From: Corbicula japonica
Taxonomy: Eukaryota > Mollusca > Bivalvia > Venerida > Cyrenidae
Length of the DNA: 64,000 nt
Assembly: GCA_038501625.1 (NCBI GenBank)
Contig: JAZAYU010000113.1
Coordinates: 806,001-870,000 of the forward strand
Direction of reading: 5' to 3'
Of this stretch, positions 34,910 through 46,190 are shown one piece after another (the first letter of the stretch is position 1; the number at the start of each line of letters is the position of its first letter). Under the pieces are notes generated by a model. The model was not told the origin of the DNA, did not search any database, and saw nothing but the letters and a program-made list of their open reading frames with translations. The translations under genes and the position numbers were made by a program.

Positions 34910-36592
34910 CATAAGGTATTTAATGCCCCTAACAGAAGAAATACTGTTATTTTTCCCTCAAACTATAGGGCATGGGTCCCATCCATTGGCAATCAAAAAA
35001 AACCTGCTTCCGTAAAACCTATAAAAAGGCTAAAAAGCCTTTAGTTTTCACTCAAAATCTACATACTTCTTGCCTTGCCACTGTAATGATTGTACTACTG
35101 TATTTCTCCCCTCCCTTCTTTTAGAGTTTTTCAGAATGCTGTTGTGTTCACCCGACTACATACATTTAGATGTTTGCAGTTGTGTTTTCAAGACCGTGGG
35201 CGTTCCATGTATTCAGCATTTATAATGTAACTCAGCATTTGTCAAATGATCAATTATTTATTGCAATTGAGTACTGCTTGCTTTATGAATGTCTGAATTT
35301 TTGTGTTGGTTGTAACAAATGCTGTGTTGTTAAAATTAAAAACAAGTCAGGTCTGATGTTTAACAATATAAACCCTGTAAATGTTATGTTGCAAAAACAA
35401 AACAAAAATAACAATGGATGAGGTCTGGTGAAGAAAAGCATTTTGAGCAAGTTGAGATATAAAACATGCCTTTTTCAGATATATGTGGTTTAAGAGTAGG
35501 TTTTCATTATGTAAATTAACTTTTTTCCCAAAACTATAGGGCATGGCCCCCTTCCCCCTGCACTTATATACTGATATATGTTATTGTTTTTTTTTAATGA
35601 GAACTCCAACAAATATATCCTTTATTAATTTGTTATTTTGAAATATTTTTCACTAAAAAGGCCTTTTTTCCATAGACTGGAGCCTTTATAAAACCCTTTT
35701 TATGCCATCACAAAGTGTGAGGAATATAGAGTTGCACTCATTATGCCCCCTCAGTGAGTGTCATAGAGTTGCACTTGTCCCCCAATCTTGTGGCATCAAC
35801 TCCTCATTAACCTTCAGATAGAATTATTTCAAATTTTCAAAGATTGATCGAGCAGGATGTAAAGATGTTCGTAAAGAAAATGTTTTTCCTGCGACTAGTT
35901 TAACCACAGTTATGGCCCTTTGTTTTACAAGTGTTCTTGTAGCATTTGGGGCATCTGTGTGCCCAAAACACAGTCTAGTTTTTTCATGCCTGCTAAAAAG
36001 TCTTATCTAGGTATAACTTGAAACACTTAAAATTCAGTATTTTTCTTCAATAAAACTGCATTTTCATTACTTTTCGAACACCTCATAATAGCAGGAATAC
36101 TAAACCCATGGTATTGCTGTAGTATTGTTTATATTCACCAAGATAAGGCCTCATGAGTCCCGACTCCGGAAAGACTGTTATGTATTCCTACTTTTGAGGA
36201 AACAGTTCCTACTTTTCTCCTACTTTTTTTGTCAAAATGGTTCCTATTTTTTCCTACTTTTTGAAGAAAGATCACTTGACAGCCTGAAGAAGCCAAAAAC
36301 AATTAACAAAAGTTAGAAGAAAGATTAGAGGTTACCGGCTAGAAAAAACTGTTCAGCTTCATTCAAATATTTGTTTCCAGATAGACCGAAACATCTTTAG
36401 TAACAATTAGCAAAATATACAATCGACGATACCACGAAAAAACCTCTCAATTACTTTATACTCATTTGATTTATACATATATAGTATATACATGATAAAC
36501 TACTTCCTATACACTTATAAAAATATTTTAAACGGCATTTACTGTTAAATTAATGTTTACGTGCTTAACATATTAATTACTAAGAAATGTAC

Positions 36593-36691
36593 CTTTTTCT
36601 CATCCTCACTGCTGCAGCCACACACACAGTTAACAAGGAAACTCCATATTTCACACAAACACTTCAATAAACAACTACAACTACAACACAT
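36593..36691 (-). CDS. Candidate first coding exon, Cys-rich N-terminus
   Basis: On the minus strand an acceptor (CTGTTTCTTTCAG) is followed by GTACG and an ATG at 36689-36691. The 33 codons after it start MCCSCSCLLKCLCEIW, continue with SFLVNCVCGCSSEDEKK and end at an AAG/GTACAT donor in phase 0. Nine cysteines among the first 26 residues, then an acidic-basic end, would suit a palmitoylated membrane anchor. I do not recognise the protein, and no second exon was found at lower coordinates, where old repeats and the Gypsy element lie. It may be a real gene start cut off by insertions, or chance. Confidence 0.35.
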
Positions 36692-36969
36692 CGTACCTGA
36701 AAGAAACAGATCGACGATTTAATTTATTAATTATCTTCTGGAGTTTTCAAACTGGACAGCATGGAAAAATACACTGCTCAAATTAATGGGGCGGAAATTG
36801 CCCTCCATACTTTATATTCGCTGCAAATTTTGTTTGTAGGTATCGACGGTCAATATCATCAAGAAACCCATGCACTTTACAATAAAATTACAAAGCATGG
36901 GCATTTTGGTTTTCATTTTGTTGTGTAACCCCCAAATAATATTGAGACTTTTGAATGGGTCCCGGGTTC

Positions 36970-37215
36970 GAGTCCCGGTCTAACTGCACATGCACCCTAG
37001 AACCTGGTTTAAACCCCAGTGGCAATTTGATTTGCCACTGACCGTTCCAAGGCGGTAACCCCTCGGGTTCTCATTTTTGTTAATTGTTAGTGTTATCTCT
37101 TTTGAAACTGATCATTTTATTAACCATGCTCTCTCCCTCTCTTCTTCATGACTGTGTGGCTGTTTTTCTGAATGTGGCGATTCCTGATATGCATATTTCA
37201 CCTTTTTCTTTCTTA
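36970..37215 (-). repeat. Dispersed repeat R1 with adjoining tRNA-like B box
   Basis: R1 in reverse: shared TGCACCCTAGAACCTGGTTT, GATTTGCCACTGACCGTTCC and, at its end, GATTCCTGATATGCATATTTC. Just upstream (36961-36983) is CCCGGGTTCGAGTCCCGG, a perfect 5-bp stem with a T-loop-like centre that matches a Pol III B box. The rest of a tRNA is not present, so this is a remnant of a tRNA-derived SINE head, not a tRNA gene. Confidence 0.6.
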
Positions 37216-37284
37216 CCCTGTGACATGAGCACACAGTGAAACGTCCCGAACTTCGTTTATGATGAAGTACGAGGTCATAGACAG

Positions 37285-37410
37285 GTCTCAACCCTATTAA
37301 GCATATCTGGGACATTCTTTCTTGTAATTCGTCTGCTTCTGAACCCGTCTGTGAGCTTTCTCATCATCGGGAGCATGGCCAGAAGATGCAGAGTGTTTAA
37401 ACGCCCCGGA
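37285..37410 (+). pseudogene. Possible Tc1-like transposase C-terminal relic
   Basis: One frame reads GLNPIKHIWDILS, close to the D-L-N-P-I-E-H-x-W-D motif at the end of Tc1/mariner transposases. The catalytic Glu is Lys here. Sequence after it (SASEPVCELSHHREHG) is degraded. Only this one motif supports the call. Confidence 0.35.
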
Positions 37411-37449
37411 GTGATACACATTTCTGATATTGACTATGAAGCGTTTCCA

Positions 37450-38815
37450 GGCCTTAACCTGCTTTTACAGACATTGTTTGTTCTCCTGCTTTTACAGACA
37501 TTTCGTGTTCTTCTGCTTTTACAGACATTGTTTGTTCTCCTGCTTTTACAGACATTTCGTGTTCTTCTGCTTTTACAGACATTGTTTGTTCTCCTGCTTT
37601 TACAGACATTTCGTATTCTTCTGCTTTTACAGACATTGTTTGTTCTCCTGCTTTTACAGACATTTCGTGTTCTTCTGCTTTAACAGACATTGTTTGTTCT
37701 TCTGCTTTTACAGACATTTCGTGTTCTTCTGCTTTTACAGACGTTGTTTGTTCTCCTGCTTTTATAGACATTGTTTGTTCTCCTGCTTTTACAGACATTG
37801 CTTGTTCTCCTGCTTTTACAGACATTGCTTGTTCTCCTGCTTTTACAGACATTGCTTGTTCTCCTGCTTTTACAGACATTGCTTGTTCTCCTGCTTTTAC
37901 AGATATTGCTTGTTCTCCTGCTTTTACAGACATTGCTTGTTCTCCTGCTTTTACAGACATTGCTTGTTCTTCTGCTTTTACAGACATTGTTTGTTCATCT
38001 GCTTTTACAGACATTGCTTGTTCTCCTGCTTTTACAGACATTGCTTGTTCTCCTGCTTTTACAGACATTGCTTGTTCTCCTGCTTTTACAGACATTGCTT
38101 GTTCTTCTGCTTTTACAGACATTGTTTGTTCATCTGCTTTTACAGACATTGCTTGTTCTCCTGCTTTTACAGACATTGCTTGTTCTCCTGCTTTTACAGA
38201 CATTGTTTGTTCTCCTGCTTTTACAGACATTGCTTGTTCTCCTGCTTTTACAGACATTGCTTGTTCTCCTTCTTTTACAGTCATTGCTTGTTCTCCTGCT
38301 TTTACAGACATTGCTTGTTCTCCTGCTTTTACAGACATTGCTTGTTCTCCTGCTTTTACAGACATTGCTTGTTCTCCTGCTTTTACAGACATTGTTTGTT
38401 CTTCTTCTTTTACAGACATTGTTTGTTCTTCTGCTTTTAAAGACATTGCTTGTTCTCCTGCTTTTACAGACATTGCTTGTTCTCCTGCTTTTACAGACAT
38501 TGCTTGTTATCCTGCTTTTACAGACATTGCTTGTTCTCCTGCTTTTACAGACATTGCTTGTTCTCCTGCTTTTACAGACATTGCTTGTTCTCCTGCTTTT
38601 ACAGACATTGTTTGTTCTCCTGCTTTTACAGACATTGCTTGTTCTCCTGCTTTTACAGACATTGCTTGTTCTCCTGCTTTTACAGACATTGCTTGTTCTC
38701 CTGATTTTACAGACATTGCTTGTTCTCCTGCTTTTACAGACATTGCTTGTTCTCCTGCTTTTACAGACATTGCTTGTTCTCCTGCTTTTACAGACATTGC
38801 TTGTTCTTCTGTTAG
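37450..38815. repeat. 27-bp minisatellite, about 50 units
   Basis: The unit begins GCTTTTACAGACATTG and is 27 bp, so its translation has a 9-residue period in every frame: CFYRHCLFS on the plus strand and MSVKAGEQA on the minus strand. The left fifth (37455-37740) is a higher-order dimer in which a TTTGTTCTCC unit alternates with a TTCGTGTTCTTC unit. The rest is mostly monomers with TTGCTTGTTCTCC and occasional TTTGTTCATC variants. Long open frames (up to ~450 codons on the minus strand with one TAA near 38505) are bounded by stops at both array edges. Confidence 0.95.
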
Positions 38816-40011
38816 ACCAGCATTTCAAAGTTAATTTGATAGTGTCCAAACTCTAGACACGGTCTCTGTTCAGGAACGTGCCAGTGGACGATGAAAATGC
38901 AGATTTGTTTTTGTAAAATAACGATTTTAAATTAGTTATTTCTTTTTAGAAATTCATAAATCTACTGAACGTATTATTATTATATGGACGCTCCTTTAAT
39001 AAGTTTGAGCAGTGTACATTCGTAGCAATAGAATTAGAAAATGATTTTTCGTAGGAAGCCAAAGAAATTTAGTTATCAACAACATCATTCTACCATCAAA
39101 ATACTTTATTTATATAAGTAAAATGTCCTTGTCTAACCTTTATCATGTTTATCAAGGTTGTTTTTATAACAAATCGAATAATATTTTATATGGAAAAATA
39201 CTATTTTATATGAAACAAAAAAAATGATTTAAAACATGTCTCCCATAAACCCCTTGGCCCCATTAGAACAGCTCCTTTTGTATTTTTTGTAGTTTAACTT
39301 TTCACATCTTTTTTTCAATTTATTCTTCAACCTCATTACAAATACATTTATTATCATATTTGATGATGGAAACGAAAAGTACTTACCGTTCACATAAAGT
39401 AACTTTAAAACATTCCTCTTTACAGGATTTCGGTCTTATCACTGAATATTGAATGTATACTAACACACGTTTACCAAAAGGGTTAACAAAAAATTTCAGT
39501 TATATCAAATGGGGTCTCAATCATGTGTCAATGATATTTTTAAAACAGAAACCTATGTAATTCAATTATTTAGACTGATTCTAATATATTCTTTGCATAT
39601 GATAAAGTATATAATGCAATATAATCATGCACGTTATTATTCAAGAATTTATTGCGTGCAAAAACACTTGACAAGTTTCTTCCACCATGTCGTTTTACAA
39701 ACAAAGATGATGGTAGTCTAGTAAAACTTCTCTTACTAGTGATGAGGAATAACATTTTGGATTTTACAATGACTAAATAGAGTATCTTAATTAACGCCAA
39801 AAGGTAAATTGACAATTTTTTTTACCTTTTTCGAGCAGTCAGTATGTTTTACGGACTTCTTAAAATAATATTTTACGAGAAAGCATTTACACCTTATCTT
39901 ATACAATAATTAAGTCAAAAAACTTAAGAAACGTCCCTCTTATTCACGTATCTCTCTGTCCCACTTCTTGTAATAGTTATCAGTTCAGTGCCATAACATT
40001 TGTTTAACAAC
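38816..40011. other. Upstream region of the IFI44-like gene; no gene seen
   Basis: AT-rich, no repeat shared elsewhere was spotted and no coding signal. Promoter of the gene at 40012 should lie in the last few hundred bases, but I could not single out a TATA box or initiator with confidence. Confidence 0.35.
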
Positions 40012-40138
40012 ATGGGCCTTAAACTATCAAAAAAAAGCACTCTGAAAGCAGCTAAGAGGAGAGAGGAAGAGCTAGTTAAAGCGAAAACCGCATTGGAAAC
40101 AGAGAAAGCGATAGTAATCAGCAGAGAGGAAGCTAGAG
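40012..40138 (+). CDS. IFI44-like GTPase gene, exon 1
   Basis: Starts at ATG 40012 in good context (AACAACATGG) and ends at a GTTCGT donor in phase 1. It codes MGLKLSKKSTLKAAKRREEE and then a charged coiled-coil-like stretch, 42 residues plus one base. Gly2 with Ser6 followed by Lys residues fits the N-myristoylation consensus plus a basic patch, suggesting membrane attachment (inference). The N-terminus is not like the TLDc-type start of vertebrate IFI44. Its phase matches exon 2 exactly, which is the main support for this start. Confidence 0.6.
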
Positions 40139-41034
40139 GTTCGTACAAATTGATTTTTAATCTTTATAAATTAAGAAAAACAAAGAAAACTAAACAACAC
40201 CTTATACTTACAGCAGTTAATATAATTTAACAAGATGTTCATGTATTTGAATAGCACAGACGTACCATTTTGATGATATGCGATGTAGCTTCGAAAGAAC
40301 ATTCAACATTATTCAGGTTGACGAATCAGGAAGGTGCCTCGTGAGTGATGCGAATTACCTCCCATAGTGACTCATTGTTCCGTACAACGGCACCGCGCTG
40401 GAACTTACAAATGAAGTGATCACGTTCATGTCAAATAATCTAGTTAGGAAATATCTTAATAGCACGAAACTTCAACGATGTTATTACTTGTTGCGCAAGT
40501 CATTTAAGGTCAAAGGTTTTCAAGGTAGTCTTGTAAGTTAGAAATAAAGTTAGTTTCTACTTACGGTGAGCAATAAATCTTTCCAAACCTGCAGATTATT
40601 ATACTAATATTATTTTTTTTTATTTTGAGACGTTTTGACTGCATAATTTTAACAAGACAAGCACCGCGAGCTGCTAGACCACCTTACTTGTATGAAATTG
40701 TTGATGATCTGTTGACTTTCAATGGTTTCATTTCACACGGGGGATAACCCTTTGACTCTTGAAATTTCCAAAATGCCTCATTTTGACCCATACAAAGTAA
40801 GCTGAATGGTAAGGTTTTCCTTAAATAAGGGATATTTTGGCCATAAATTGGCTAAATTTCCTATTATGTGATGAAAATGACCCTTCAGATTTAGCTGCTA
40901 GTGGAACTCATGATATTATTATAATGATGAAAAATGTCCATACATTAACTTAGTACATGTATTAAATATGTGAAAACTATCTTTTCACATTCACATTCAA
41001 AATTATTTTATATTTATATGTGTACTTTTTTCAG

Positions 41035-41108
41035 CCCGGCAAGAAGAAACAAAATTACTAACGAAGCCATGGAGAACGTTTGAGCGTGGTGGTGGCTGGA
41101 ACACCGAG
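41035..41108 (+). CDS. IFI44-like GTPase gene, exon 2
   Basis: 74 nt between TTTTTTCAG and GTATCT; enters in phase 1, leaves in phase 0. It codes RQEETKLLTKPWRTFERGGG and ends WNTE, residues ~43-67. The K-P-W-R block directly before the GTPase domain is characteristic of IFI44/IFI44L proteins, where it precedes the P-loop by about 30-40 residues, as here. Confidence 0.8.
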
Positions 41109-41359
41109 GTATCTCTAATATCTGTCAAATAATTATGTACCCCCAACTCCCCCTTCCCACTTAAAACAAACAACATTAAAAAGCACAACACGGATTATTT
41201 AAATCCCTCTGAACTGAGAAACATTTAGCACACGCATATTACAATAGCTTGGTTATAATAACGCAACAAGGCTAACTCACAGCGTTCATATGTAGAAACA
41301 GTAAATATAACATTAATAAAAAAAAGAAAGGTGGAAATAGGCTTCTCTATGTCGTTAAT

Positions 41360-41490
41360 TGTTTGTGGCGTCTTATTTGAATTAACATACTTATAACAAC
41401 ATGCTCTCTTTTCCTCTCCTTTTCTTCTTTTTTGCTGCGTAGGGAGGCTTTGTTTTGTGAGTTTGGCGATTCCTGATATGCATATTTCAC
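41360..41490 (-). repeat. Dispersed repeat R1, start fragment in intron 2
   Basis: Shared TTGTTTGTGGCGTCTTATTT, TTTCCTCTCC and GGCGATTCCTGATATGCATA blocks, reverse orientation. Only the R1 start is kept. Confidence 0.7.
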
Positions 41491-43489
41491 ATTTCATTAT
41501 GTTTATAAGTATTATACTAATCAAAGGCAACTTTGAAGCCGCCGTCGAACACGAAAAAAATATCAAAATTTTGCAGGCTCAGTTTTCAAGGATTGCAATT
41601 GAAACGCGTATTTCTGTGTACGCCTCCCAGCATCGGATTGACTACCACTCAATATTAATTGAGTACCACTCAATATTATCATGGTTTATGATAACCTGTA
41701 ATATTTTGATAATTTGTCTTGTTCGGAGGCTTTCAAAATTCTTTTTTCATCTATTTATTTATGAGTTTATCTGATATGTAATCGGTCCAGAGAGCAACAT
41801 AAAGCACTATAAACGATCAACCCCGAGTTTTTTGCAAACAATCTAACTATCTAAATATCAATATAATCAGACTGATAAACTTAACTCTGATTAGAAATTT
41901 TGAGCAAATTACCGGGTCTTTGAGTGGCTGATATTAGGATAAAGGTTAGCAATACTGACGCTGTTAGTATATGGTCGACTAAATGATGTTTACAAGAACA
42001 CTTAAATATACTTGTAATGAACGTTATTTTCCAGATTTAACCATAGGCCACTGCATGTTACCATCATGTGTCACTTAGTCTTGTTTTATCGCATTGAACT
42101 GTTTACTGATAGCTTTGATACTAGGCTACAATCGTCTTTTAACTGTCATCGGTAAAATAAAATCACAATCTCTCTAACGGCAAACTGCAGTTCTGTGAAT
42201 CTTTGCACAAATAATCGTTATTAATGTATATTCATTTTACATATGTCTTGATAAGAAAAGGTTGAACAGTTAAGAATAATAGCTAAACCTAAACATTCTC
42301 TAAATTTCTATTTGCATCCGCACGATCTCAACAGCATAAAACATTATTTTAAAGGAACACATGGGTCCTTTTTAAAGAATTATATGAAGAGAGAAATAAA
42401 CGTTTGTCACACATGTTCGCGACCGGTAAGCTACAAGGAAATTCAAGGTCAAACGCACAGTTTGGTTATCTTTCTTTATAAATTTTACAGGAATTATTGT
42501 TCATACCTTTCTAAACAGGAAAAAAAGAATTACAGAAAGAACAGATTCATTGGTGGTTGTTTAGAAGAAGAATAAAAGAAAGAATGAGGAAAAAGCGTGA
42601 TGAATAGATACGTTTATATTGTTTTTAGTTCACCTTTTACTGTTTTCCATATGATTCTAAAGATCTTCTATGGAATTTACTTGACTGTTTTTTTTAAGTT
42701 GTAAAGATTTTGTGAAAGTGGAACTCATTAGAAATTTTTGCAATGTGTTTGTTTTGTGTCTTGTGAACCAAAAATACGAGAATATTTGTATAATACCTTG
42801 TGTTGAATTCAAGTTACAAAAAGTTGGTTCTTTATGATGAGTAGAATACCTTTAAAAATAAGTAGGACAAATGTCATGTGACCTTAAATGCGGAACAATT
42901 TTGTCCGATCAATAGCTAGAAAACGCTAGGACATGTCACTTAAAACGATAGGGTTATTGGTCATCCAGATGCATTTTTAAGTCACCATGTCAATGACGAG
43001 CCAAGTTCTTCATATTTTGGTAGTTTTAAATAATCAGTAAGATGTTAACTAGAACAATTAATATGATATTAAAACCCCTTAGGAGCGAGCCTCTGTTTAG
43101 TCTCTAACTGGCTTAGTTCCTTTCAAACTTTTAACGAAACAACTTTTAGATTAATTTCGCACGTAAACATGTAAAGTTTCATATATAACTTGTCATATAA
43201 ACCGCGCCGAAAAGTAGAAAGAGCATAGGTTCAGATAATTACAATTTCAGGCGAATTCATCTGATAAAAATGTAGAACAAATGAAAATTGACTTCATGGT
43301 TGCTTGGCTGTATTTTTGAAATACTTTTGCAAGACTTAACTTTTTCTGTCTGTGTATACTGTTATTTAGTTATATGAACGTGATGTGAACTTTTCTTCAG
43401 CGGGTGATATAAAATCCATAAAACTGTGTATTAATAGTTTATTTATTAAATGAAAATAAAAATAAAAGTACTAATATCATTTGTTTCAG
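41491..43489 (+). other. Rest of intron 2, no feature seen
   Basis: AT-rich intron between exons 2 and 3. A short tandem duplication (TACCACTCAATATTA near 41643 and 41666) is present. No other repeat or gene was recognised. Confidence 0.5.
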
Positions 43490-43681
43490 TACCGTGATAA
43501 GCTAGTACAAGATATCAAGTCCTATAAATATTTCGGAGAGGTTGACTATTCAAAACTAGTTCTACTGGGACAAGTAAATGCCGGAAAGTCATCATTCATC
43601 AGTTCTATTGCCAGTATTGACAAAGGTAGAATAGCTCATGTGGCATTAGCGGGTACATCAGGCGGTACTTATACGTGGCAG
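43490..43681 (+). CDS. IFI44-like GTPase gene, exon 3 (P-loop)
   Basis: 192 nt, phase 0 at both ends, between TTGTTTCAG and GTAATG. It codes 64 residues, ~68-131. The Walker A / G1 motif is GQVNAGKSS at ~94-102, preceded by the hydrophobic strand KLVLL. It is followed by FISSIASIDKGRIAHVALAG and ends GTYTWQ, matching the switch region A-x-x-G...T of IFI44-type GTPases. IFI44 proteins are interferon-induced in vertebrates; in bivalves the family is often expanded and thought to act in immune responses (established for the family, inferred here). Confidence 0.92.
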
Positions 43682-44148
43682 GTAATGATAATAATGTGTT
43701 TATGTGTATGAGCAATTCGTGCTATTTGAGAGTTCGTGAGGGTTGGCTTTAGCGCATGCAAGATTTCCATAATGCTAGACCGATAATAATTGTAATTTTA
43801 TTGTTTGCAACAATAATATTAATTTTAATGATATTATGCAAAAAAATATTAATAAAGGGATGACCGATTACAAAACTCGTCCTAACTCGATCAGACGCAT
43901 CATGGATTGCACTTACCTCACCGTAAGACCATATCAACACTCCGGTCACTTTGCGAATCGAGCTAAATTTCGATAAAATATCGTTCGTTTCTCCCATTTA
44001 TTTTTGCATATATCTTGCAAAATGTTTATCAAAGTTTAACAATACTAATGCTAAGAACTAAAACATTTTATAGGTAAAGGACCTTACTTCGATATGCGCA
44101 CTTGCTGTAAGGTTCTATAGAGTTACTTGGTATAAATAGTACCCCGCA

Positions 44149-45168
44149 AAGCCTGTCTCAAACAGAACACACGGCTTATACATTGTACGGTTGGCAACCC
44201 GTGTAAACCGTACATACAACCGAATCAACCGTGGCCTTATCCGAGTTACACTCGGGCCATTCGAGTGCATCCGTGAAAGCCGTGTATGATTTTTTGAACT
44301 TAAAAAAACTGTCACGGTGCCATGTCCGTAAATGATCGTATTAGCGATCGTACAAGACCATGAGAGACCGTGTGAGACCGTACGAGACCGTATATACAAC
44401 CGCACATGAAGTCCACTCCACGAATGAGCTCAACCCTGTCAATATCGTATATAAATCGTATAGAATCGTGTGAAACCGTTCCCAAATCCTACATCCAACA
44501 CCCGGATTTACACTCGAATGTCAAACGATCACCGTACGATTCACACGAGTGTACACACGGTTTTATATGATCGCCATACGACCAATACGGTTCAAGTACG
44601 AATTATACATTGTCAAGTAAGACCAGACACGGTCTCTACGTCCGTACAAAGCTAGTGTATGATCATACATCACTCGAACACATCAGAAAACACAATTACC
44701 TGCTGCCACCTTGAAACAACAAAGTACTTGCTACATAATGCCTCCAAAGAAAAAGAAGGTTCCCAAAAGAATCCCCACCATGGAAGATTCTCCCAGCGAG
44801 ATTACAAAAAGGGCCACAAAGGCCCTCCGACCACCGTCAACATGTTGACCCCGTCGACCCTGATGAGCTAGAGGACCCGCTGGCATTACCTGACGAGATA
44901 CCCAGAGATTCAAACTCGGATGCCAGCTCGATGGGCCCTATAGGAACTGTCGCACCTACAATAATTTATGAAGCCAAGCCATCAATAGGAGTCAAACCTT
45001 GTTTGACCGAGTATATCCGTGCTTTGTTCGTACATACTCGTGCTACATTCGAGTCTAACTCATCCCCAGGCACGGTTGGATCTCAATACTCGTACTAGTC
45101 AACTCGTGTATAACCGAGTATACCGTATTGGAACCGTGTGCCCAACCGTGTTCTGTGTGAGACAGGCT
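44149..45168 (+). mobile_element. 1-kb inverted-repeat element rich in CCGTAC motifs, intron 3
   Basis: Inverted ends AAGCCTGTCTCAAACAGAAC (44149-) and, on the other strand, AAGCCTGTCTCACACAGAAC (to 45168). A target duplication is not clear. The interior is crowded with CCGTA, ACGGT and CGTAC motifs, including three 10-bp tandem GAGACCGTRY units near 44362-44395. Near 44737 a frame starts MPPKKKKVPKRIPTMEDSPS with a basic, nuclear-signal-like start. It breaks near 44840, and another frame continues with HVDPVDPDELEDPLALPDEI. This may be the relic of an element-encoded or captured protein. It lies between exons 3 and 4 of the IFI44-like gene. Confidence 0.7.
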
Positions 45169-45359
45169 TAATTCATATGCTATTTATAGTACATCGTGTA
45201 TCCGCAAGATTGATACGAGGAAGATCAGTAAATCCGTATTCCACAGTGTGGTTTTCTGATTCGGTATATCTATAGTTGTTTATGTATATACGACGTCAAA
45301 ACTAGCATATTTTTACTGAAGCGTTACTATTGTTATAACTAATTTTATGTAAGCCAGAA

Positions 45360-45880
45360 AATCGTCGCCTTATTATTACAATGTTCTAACTTACTTTTTT
45401 ACAGTTTGGAGAAAATCGTCTTCAAAGTTTCAGATTTCTCTAAAACCTTCATATTCCACCGAATTTGCTCAGAAAAACAGCAGCGTGTGTGTTTTGATGA
45501 AGTCTATAAATTACATGAGTTTGTGTTAAGTCTTTATCTTTAACTTTTTAAAAATTCTCTACTTTCGGTTTAACCTAACCATTGTTCTTGGACTAACCAG
45601 TACTAACCATTATTTTCTCCGCAAGTAACTCGTCGCCTTATTATTACAATGTTCTGACTTACTTTTTTACAGTTACTTAGAACAGTGTAATCCTTACACG
45701 AGTGTGAATAAACCGCAAGATAGAACATTGTGTGATTGGGAATTTTAAAAACTAAAGTGAATCAACCAATTCTGAAACCATATTCAGATAGGTCTTTTTT
45801 CCACGATTACAACGGTATAAAAATCTCATTTTTCGAAAAATATCACTTAGAACATTGTAATAATAAGGCGACGAAATTTA
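45360..45880. repeat. Three copies of a ~30-bp module, one inverted
   Basis: TCGTCGCCTTATTATTACAA and the following TGTTCT-ACTTACTTTTTTACAG occur at 45363-45404 and 45628-45672. The complement (AGAACATTGTAATAATAAGG) lies at 45849-45868. The outer copies face each other as an inverted pair. Intronic. Confidence 0.75.
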
Positions 45881-46120
45881 CTGAAATTGTTGTGTTAAGT
45901 GTATTTAAATTTCGTTTAAGCGAGAAGGGTACAAACTTTGAAAGTAAAAGGAACATGATAACGCCAGAGCGAGTTTGCAGTTTGTAGGTCCGTATTATTT
46001 TTCGTTGCGTATGTAAATCACATCTCGCTCGACATTCGATCTCGCGTGCTTTTGTTTACACATGTAACTCGAAAAATACCAATCTACATACTGCTTACTG
46101 TTATAATATTCGATTTATAT
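45881..46120. repeat. Dispersed repeat R2, copy 2
   Basis: Same block order as 6540-6730: AAAAGGAACAT-ATGAC-like, TAGGT-CGTATTATTT, GTATGTAAA-CACAT, CTCGAAAAATAC, TACTGTTATAATATTC. The 12-bp inverted ends are more eroded here (TAGGTCCGTATT / AATACCAATCTA). It ends ~70 bp before exon 4. Confidence 0.7.
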
Positions 46121-46190
46121 ACTATAAAGCATTTACATTTTATCGCTGCAATTATTTATTTAATTGCCATCTTTATACAACTTTTGGTAG

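Larger units (their letters stand above)
21291..36287. mobile_element. Possible old hAT-like element split by the Gypsy insertion
   Basis: The left end reads CAGTCTGTCAAGCGGTCAT followed by repeated TCCTACTTTTT. The right end, on the other strand, reads CAGGCTGTCAAGTGATC next to the same TCCTACTTTTT type of repeats. CAG starts with imperfect inverted ends suggest a hAT-type element of ~2.4 kb once the 12.5-kb Gypsy element is removed. I see no clean 8-bp target duplication and no transposase frame, so the class is a guess. Noncoding parts are 21291-22366 and 34914-36287. Confidence 0.3.

Noticed and set aside
36961..36985. tRNA gene suggested by GGTTCGAGTCC
   Set aside because: Only the T-arm and B box are present. 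No acceptor, D or anticodon arms can be formed with upstream sequence.
37454..38500. Long frames of 240-360 codons on both strands over 37430-38856
   Set aside because: They are products of a 27-bp repeat whose length is divisible by three. Stops sit at both array edges, and no splice sites or flanking coding sequence support a protein.
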